Positions 40,392-44,559 of a DNA stretch of 44,559 nt are shown here, piece after piece (position 1 is the stretch's first letter; each line of letters opens with the position of its first letter). The position numbers were made by a program, and so were the translations under genes. Source of the DNA: Peptoniphilus_A sp022767005 (GTDB taxonomy: Bacteria > Bacillota > Clostridia > Tissierellales > Peptoniphilaceae); contig NZ_JBNPOJ010000014.1 in the NCBI RefSeq assembly GCF_050315115.1, positions 1 to 44,559 on the forward strand, written 5' to 3'. Under the pieces are notes generated by a model. That model was not told where the DNA came from. It worked only from the letters and a program-made list of their open reading frames with translations, and ran no database searches.

Positions 40392-41834
40392 TCACTCTTC
40401 TTCAAGTTGTAAATTGTTTACAGCATATTTTAAAAGTTCACCTGCAATAGGGGCAGCTGCCTCTGACCCATAATCTTTTACGTTTGGAATTACAACTGCA
40501 ATTGCAACTTTTGGATCATCTGCAGGAGCAAATCCTATAAACCAGGCATTATTAGTTCCTTCTTTTAAATCAAGTTGAGCAGTACCAGTCTTTCCTGCAA
40601 CTTTCAAGCCATGAACATAAGCTTCTGTTCCAGTACCATTGTTAACAACATTGACCATGTATTTAGTAATTTGATTTGCATTTTCTTTAGAGGTTACTTC
40701 GCTTAAAATAGTTGGAGAATTTCTCAATATATTCTTTCCATCTGAGGAATCAATTCTTTTTACAATATGAGGTTGCATCATTACACCATCATTAGCAATG
40801 GTAGACGCCACCATACACATTTCAAGAGGCGTAACTAAAACTGTGTCGTGTCCAATACCTGCAGCTCCAAGTGCAGTTCTATCAAATCCACTCCTCTTGT
40901 AATCCCATGTTGAAGTTTCTAGAGGTAGTTCAAAATCAACTTTTTTATTTAACATGTATTTCTCAGAAACTTGTGCCATTTCATCTATTCCCATATCAAC
41001 AGATTTTCTTACGAAATAAGTATTTAATGAATTTGTAAATGCTTTTTTAAGGTCAACTCTTCCATAAGTTTTGTTACCTGCATTTCTAAATTCACGACCA
41101 TTATCAATTTTCTCCACTCCCTCATCTGTATAATTTTGTGAAATTCCAGATTCTAGTATGGCAGTAGTTGTAATTATCTTATAAATTGAACCAGGTGCAA
41201 ATTTTCCTTTTGTGGAACTATTAAAAAGGGCACCATTATTTTCCTCATTAATTTTTTGCATATCCTTGGCTATATTTTGCGAATTAAAGTCTGGAAGTGA
41301 AATCATGGAAAGAACTTCTCCAGTTTTGGGATTCATCATTACTACTGAACCCTTTTCAGTTTTTCCTGATAAAACTGATCTAGTTTTTTCTTGGAGATTA
41401 GTATCGGTTGTTAATGTAACATCATCTCCACTATATAGATCATAATTTTTATTTATTATTGATTTGAAGGTTTTTAAAATCTTTGAGCCCTCTTTACCAA
41501 CGAGATAGCTATTTAATTCTTTTTCAAGACCGTATTTGTCTACTATTTTGTCAGAATAACCAATTATGTGAGAATAAATAACAGGTTGATTGTAAATTCT
41601 ATGATAATTATATTTTTCTCCATTTGAATAAGCAAGAACTTCGTGATTTCTGTCGTAAAAAGTTCCACGTTTAACAGAATTTTCTCTCAACTCACTTCTT
41701 CTGTTTGCAGGATGATTAATAATGTCTCCTGCTTTAAAGACTGTGAAATAAGTGAGATAAATTATTGGAGCAACTAATAGCATCATTAAAAAAACAAGTA
41801 AAACCAAAATTCTCTTATTGTCTTTACTATTCAT
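40392..41834 (-). CDS. Class B penicillin-binding protein (PBP2/PbpA/FtsI type)
   Basis: The 480-residue peptidoglycan transpeptidase has one N-terminal membrane anchor (about 10-31) and a short pedestal domain. The transpeptidase domain has SxxK in PGSIYK (about 217), SxN in SLN (about 265) and KTG in AGKTGTAQ (about 413). I place the start at ATG 41834 (MNSKDNKRILVL) with AGGGG upstream, because a longer frame to 41903 lies inside the FtsW-like gene. It directly follows a FtsW/RodA-like gene, its expected glycosyltransferase partner. It resembles actinobacterial PbpA in size and context. Confidence 0.93.
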   Translation of the reverse strand: MNSKDNKRILVLLVFLMMLLVAPIIYLTYFTVFKAGDIINHPANRRSELRENSVKRGTFYDRNHEVLAYSNGEKYNYHRIYNQPVIYSHIIGYSDKIVDKYGLEKELNSYLVGKEGSKILKTFKSIINKNYDLYSGDDVTLTTDTNLQEKTRSVLSGKTEKGSVVMMNPKTGEVLSMISLPDFNSQNIAKDMQKINEENNGALFNSSTKGKFAPGSIYKIITTTAILESGISQNYTDEGVEKIDNGREFRNAGNKTYGRVDLKKAFTNSLNTYFVRKSVDMGIDEMAQVSEKYMLNKKVDFELPLETSTWDYKRSGFDRTALGAAGIGHDTVLVTPLEMCMVASTIANDGVMMQPHIVKRIDSSDGKNILRNSPTILSEVTSKENANQITKYMVNVVNNGTGTEAYVHGLKVAGKTGTAQLDLKEGTNNAWFIGFAPADDPKVAIAVVIPNVKDYGSEAAAPIAGELLKYAVNNLQLEEE

Positions 41835-43092
41835 TGTCAATTCCCCTATCATATTTGTAAGATAAATCTTCACTAGTAACTTGAAGTATTCCAAGTGCAA
41901 CAAAACTTGAAATCATAGAACTTCCGCCATAAGAAATGAAAGGAAGTGTAAGTCCTGTCATTGGTATTAATTTTATAACACCACCAATATTAAGAAAAGC
42001 TTGTACTGTAAATAAAATTGCAATAGCGAGAGCAAGAATCCTGTAAAACAAATATTCTTGATTTAGTGCAATCTTTATGGCTCGATAAACTAAAAGCATA
42101 TAGAGCATAATAATTCCAATGCCTACTAATATGCCCATTTCTTCACAAATTGATGAAAATATAACATCTGAGTAAGAAAAGGCAATTTGTTTTGGATAAC
42201 CAAGCCCAATTCCTTGACCGAAAAATCCACCTTCGCTTATTCCAAAAAGTGACTGAACAATTTGTCTAGCGCTATTTACTACTTTATCAGCTGTCCATGG
42301 GTTTAGCCAAATATCAACTCTATTTCTGACGTGAGAAAATAAAAAATATCCAGCTACTGAGCCAAACAACATAAGTCCAATATTTACTATAATTGATTTT
42401 CTGTCTTCATCATAGATGTATTGAAGAAGAGTATATATGCTAATAAATATAGCAGCTGTCCCAAGGTCTCTTTGAATAAATAAAAATCCAACAAAAATAT
42501 ATATTACTGCCATTAAGTAATACGAAGTATGTTTGTAATTTAATTTTTTAAGTCTTGTTTGGAAAGTTGTATAAAAAGAAGCTATTAAAAATATTACTAA
42601 GATTTTAGTAAATTCTGAAAGCTGAATTGTTATCCCTTCTGAAATTTCTATCCAGTTTTTTGCACCATACTTATCTGGTGCAAGAATAATTGTAAGAAGA
42701 AAAAATAAAACTGAAAGCCCTAAGTAAAGACCTGTCATATATTCAAGCCTTCTCATAGCCCTAATTACAAAATATGTTAAATAAAAAACTAATATACCTG
42801 CCAATACCCAAATAAGTTGTCTTAATCCAAGTTTTGGAGATAACCTATATATAGTTATAATTCCAAGACTCAAAAGCATTGAGACTATTAAAAATATATA
42901 ATTGTCTCCTGAAGATACTTTTCCCAAAACTAAATTTGAAATGTATACAATTAAAATCAAACCTAAAAATAAAATAACTATATATTTATCAACATTGTTA
43001 TTGTTAAAAGAAAACAACAATAAAATACTTAGAATTTCAAAAATCAAAAGGAGATTTCTAGGCTTTCGCTGTTTTAAAATATTATCTAACAC
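41827..43092 (-). CDS. FtsW/RodA/SpoVE-family peptidoglycan glycosyltransferase
   Basis: The 421-residue SEDS protein has about ten hydrophobic segments. It carries the conserved GLGYPKQIAFSYSDVIFSSICEEMG loop and the C-terminal MTGLTLPFISYGGSSMISSFVALGIL. It polymerises lipid II with a class B PBP. The start is GTG 43092 with AAGGTG five bases upstream. FtsW versus RodA cannot be decided; the FHA-SEDS-PBP order resembles the FhaB-RodA-PbpA cluster of actinobacteria. Confidence 0.95.
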   Translation of the reverse strand: MLDNILKQRKPRNLLLIFEILSILLLFSFNNNNVDKYIVILFLGLILIVYISNLVLGKVSSGDNYIFLIVSMLLSLGIITIYRLSPKLGLRQLIWVLAGILVFYLTYFVIRAMRRLEYMTGLYLGLSVLFFLLTIILAPDKYGAKNWIEISEGITIQLSEFTKILVIFLIASFYTTFQTRLKKLNYKHTSYYLMAVIYIFVGFLFIQRDLGTAAIFISIYTLLQYIYDEDRKSIIVNIGLMLFGSVAGYFLFSHVRNRVDIWLNPWTADKVVNSARQIVQSLFGISEGGFFGQGIGLGYPKQIAFSYSDVIFSSICEEMGILVGIGIIMLYMLLVYRAIKIALNQEYLFYRILALAIAILFTVQAFLNIGGVIKLIPMTGLTLPFISYGGSSMISSFVALGILQVTSEDLSYKYDRGIDNE

Positions 43093-43096
43093 AATT

Positions 43097-43537
43097 TCAC
43101 CTTTTATCTACAAAAATAAATTGAATAAAACCAACACCAATTTTGTCATTATTTTGAAGTTCAATTAACTCATTGGGTTCAATTTTCGTACCATTTAAAA
43201 AAGTTCCATTGGCAGAACCAAGGTCTTCAATATAATATGCTTGATTTTTGTCAAGAATTTTTAAATGATTTTTACTTACAAATTTATCCTTTATAACCAC
43301 ATCGTTCCTTGAACTTCTGCCAAGAGTTATATCGCCATCTATTACATAATACTCCTGCATTTTAAAGTTCAATGAATCAAGTCTATTTACCACTTTTAAA
43401 TAAGCATCATCAAGGGACTCTCCTCTACTTGTCATGCTTTTCACATCGAGATACATCAGTCTTAAAATACTAAAAATAAAAAGATAAATTAAGATTATAA
43501 AAACATATCTCAGCACTTGTGAGATTAATTCAAACAT
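43097..43537 (-). CDS. Membrane-anchored FHA-domain protein
   Basis: The 146-residue protein has one N-terminal transmembrane helix (about 8-29) and a cytoplasmic FHA domain (about 65-143: LGRSSRNDVVIKDKFVSKNHLKI and DLGSANGTFLNGTKI). FHA domains bind phosphothreonine peptides, so a Ser/Thr kinase is probably encoded elsewhere. It is the first gene of the FHA-SEDS-PBP cluster, starting at ATG with GAGGTG upstream. It is probably a scaffold that regulates cell-wall synthesis. Confidence 0.93.
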   Translation of the reverse strand: MFELISQVLRYVFIILIYLFIFSILRLMYLDVKSMTSRGESLDDAYLKVVNRLDSLNFKMQEYYVIDGDITLGRSSRNDVVIKDKFVSKNHLKILDKNQAYYIEDLGSANGTFLNGTKIEPNELIELQNNDKIGVGFIQFIFVDKR

Positions 43538-43567
43538 ATTACACCTCTTCGTCTTAAACTCTCTATA

Positions 43568-43596
43568 ATTATATACTCTTTACTTTTATTTTTCCA
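43568..43596 (-). promoter_or_regulatory. Promoter of the FHA-SEDS-PBP operon
   Basis: TATAAT (43573-43568, minus strand) lies 31 bases upstream of the FHA start, with a weak -35 (TGGAAA) 17 bases further up. The operon runs without large gaps to rho. Confidence 0.5.
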
Positions 43597-43637
43597 CAGT
43601 TTGTTAAATTAGATGAATTTTGAATTTTCTTTTTTTA

Positions 43638-43646
43638 TGTTAAAAT
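43638..43646 (+). promoter_or_regulatory. recX extended -10 promoter
   Basis: TGTTAAAAT (extended -10, TAAAAT at 43641-43646) lies 16 bases before the recX ATG, with TTTTGA/TTGAAT as the nearest -35 candidates. It is divergent to the FHA operon promoter. Confidence 0.5.
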
Positions 43647-43661
43647 TATCTTGGTGATAAA

Positions 43662-44279
43662 ATGATTATATCAAATATAAGTTTTGAAAATAAAAAATTT
43701 CATATTCTTTTTGATAATGGCAAAGAAATAAATATTTCAGAAGAAACTCTAATTGAATTTGGTCTCTACAAAGGTCAAGAAGTAGAAGATGAAATTATCG
43801 AAAAATTAAAATTTGAAGATGAAAAATCAAATGCCCTTCTTATAGCCTATAAATTTTTACAAAGAAATAAGACTGAAAAACAGCTAATAGACCATTTGTA
43901 TAAAAATAAAGTAAGTAAAAATATAATAGATATAATTATCCCCATCTTAAATGAAAAAAAGTATTTAAATGACGAGGATTATGCAAGGAGATACTTATAT
44001 GATGCCATGAATATAAAAAAGTATGGCAAGATAAAAATTATTTACATGTTAAGGTCTAAGGGAATTGACAATAGGATTATTGAAAAAATTATGAAAGACT
44101 ATGATTATGAATTGGAATATTTAAATGCCGAAAAACTTATAAGCAAAAAATTAGATGCTAATGAAAAAGATTTAAAAAAAATAAATTCTGCAAAAAAGTA
44201 TTTGCAAAGTCGTGGATTTGAATTTGAGATTGTAAATTTCACAGTTGACGAATATCTTAGTGGAGAATCTTATGTCTAG
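43662..44279 (+). CDS. recX: Regulatory protein RecX
   Basis: The 205-residue RecX modulates RecA filaments. It shows the three-helix-repeat pattern with ALLIAYKFLQRNKTEKQLIDHLYKNKVSKNIIDIIIPILNEKKYLNDEDYARRYL. It is one of only two genes on the plus strand, divergent from the FHA operon, and about 39 kb from recA. The ATG has GGTGAT upstream. Its stop overlaps the start of the next gene by eight bases. Confidence 0.93.
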   Translation: MIISNISFENKKFHILFDNGKEINISEETLIEFGLYKGQEVEDEIIEKLKFEDEKSNALLIAYKFLQRNKTEKQLIDHLYKNKVSKNIIDIIIPILNEKKYLNDEDYARRYLYDAMNIKKYGKIKIIYMLRSKGIDNRIIEKIMKDYDYELEYLNAEKLISKKLDANEKDLKKINSAKKYLQSRGFEFEIVNFTVDEYLSGESYV

Positions 44280-44559
44280 TTACGTTTATATTTTAAAGTG
44301 TGGCGACGGGAGTTTATATACTGGATACACTAATAACTTAGAAAAAAGATTAAAGGCACACAATGATGGAATTGCATCAAAATATACCGCATCACATCTT
44401 CCTGTTGAAATGGTTTTTAGTGAAGAATGTATCGATAAATCCGACGCTTTAAAAAAAGAACATTTTATAAAAACTCTTACTCGTAAAAATAAATTAAAAT
44501 TAATTCAAAACAAATTATCCCTTCAAAACTTGTACGATAATTATTTACTTAAAAATAAA
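44272..44559 (+). CDS. GIY-YIG nuclease-like protein (UPF0213/YhbQ), 3' truncated
   Basis: An open frame starts at ATG 44272 inside the end of recX and runs off the window after 96 codons with no stop. The N-terminus SSYVYILKCGDGSLYTGYTNNLEKRLKAHNDG is the GIY-YIG catalytic core in the YVYIL/YTGYT form of the UPF0213 (YhbQ/YazA) family, which usually has about 85-100 residues, so nearly the whole protein is present. Coupling to recX suggests a DNA-repair role. Confidence 0.9.
   Translation, partial: MSSYVYILKCGDGSLYTGYTNNLEKRLKAHNDGIASKYTASHLPVEMVFSEECIDKSDALKKEHFIKTLTRKNKLKLIQNKLSLQNLYDNYLLKNK

Noticed and set aside
1..44559. CRISPR arrays, rRNA or tRNA genes, prophage, toxin-antitoxin pairs
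   Set aside because: I looked for regular repeats, conserved RNA motifs and small gene pairs and found none that I could support.

Overview
The window is a compact, very AT-rich stretch of chromosome from a low-GC Gram-positive bacterium. The gene order of its middle part is the classic Firmicutes translation, lipid and replication cluster: rpsB-tsf-pyrH-frr-uppS-cdsA-rseP-ispG-polC-rimP-nusA-ylxR-infB-rbfA-nrnA-truB-ribF-rpsO-pnp. A Gram-positive-type PolC, a rubrerythrin, the MEP isoprenoid pathway, AT-rich codon use and frequent TTG/GTG starts point to an anaerobe. My best guess is the Gram-positive anaerobic cocci (Tissierellia/Peptoniphilaceae), but that is inference only. Nearly everything is on the minus strand. 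Only recX and a 3'-truncated GIY-YIG gene at the right edge are on plus.

Layout, in the direction of minus-strand transcription (right to left). (1) 43.5-33.8 kb: an FHA-domain membrane protein, a FtsW/RodA polymerase, a class B PBP, ispD, ispF, a fructose-6-phosphate aldolase/transaldolase, class II FBPase (glpX), rho, then rpmE with three tandem promoters, prmC and prfA. (2) 33.7-33.2 kb: monocistronic rubrerythrin. (3) 32.8-22.2 kb: rpsB to polC. (4) 22.1-14.5 kb: rimP to ribF. (5) 14.6-13.4 kb: a complete 1176-bp insertion sequence with 27-bp direct repeats, which replaced the last codon context of ribF. (6) 13.3-3.8 kb: rpsO, pnp, dut, ftsK, rimO, pgsA, cinA, recA. (7) 3.8-0.4 kb: a four-gene tail to the recA operon consisting of an Mre11/SbcD nuclease and a Rad50/SbcC-type ATPase split into two proteins, with a 77-residue coiled-coil protein between them. 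(8) 0.4-0 kb: a YerC-type TrpR-like regulator with its own promoter, tandem operator-like dyads and a terminator.

The most unusual content is the split Mre11-Rad50 set. The Walker A half ends in a C2H2-like Cys/His motif where a zinc hook would sit, and the signature/Walker B half is far too short to supply the returning coiled coil. Next in interest are the insertion sequence, which has a start-codon-sequestering hairpin and has extended ribF by ten codons, and a promoter-then-terminator arrangement in the rimP-nusA leader that fits NusA autoregulation by attenuation. The PHP domain of PolC has also lost several metal-ligand histidines. A window-wide pattern is that intrinsic-terminator-like hairpins sit directly in front of the Shine-Dalgarno of the next gene at six operon junctions, with no room for a new promoter, suggesting graded read-through within long operons.
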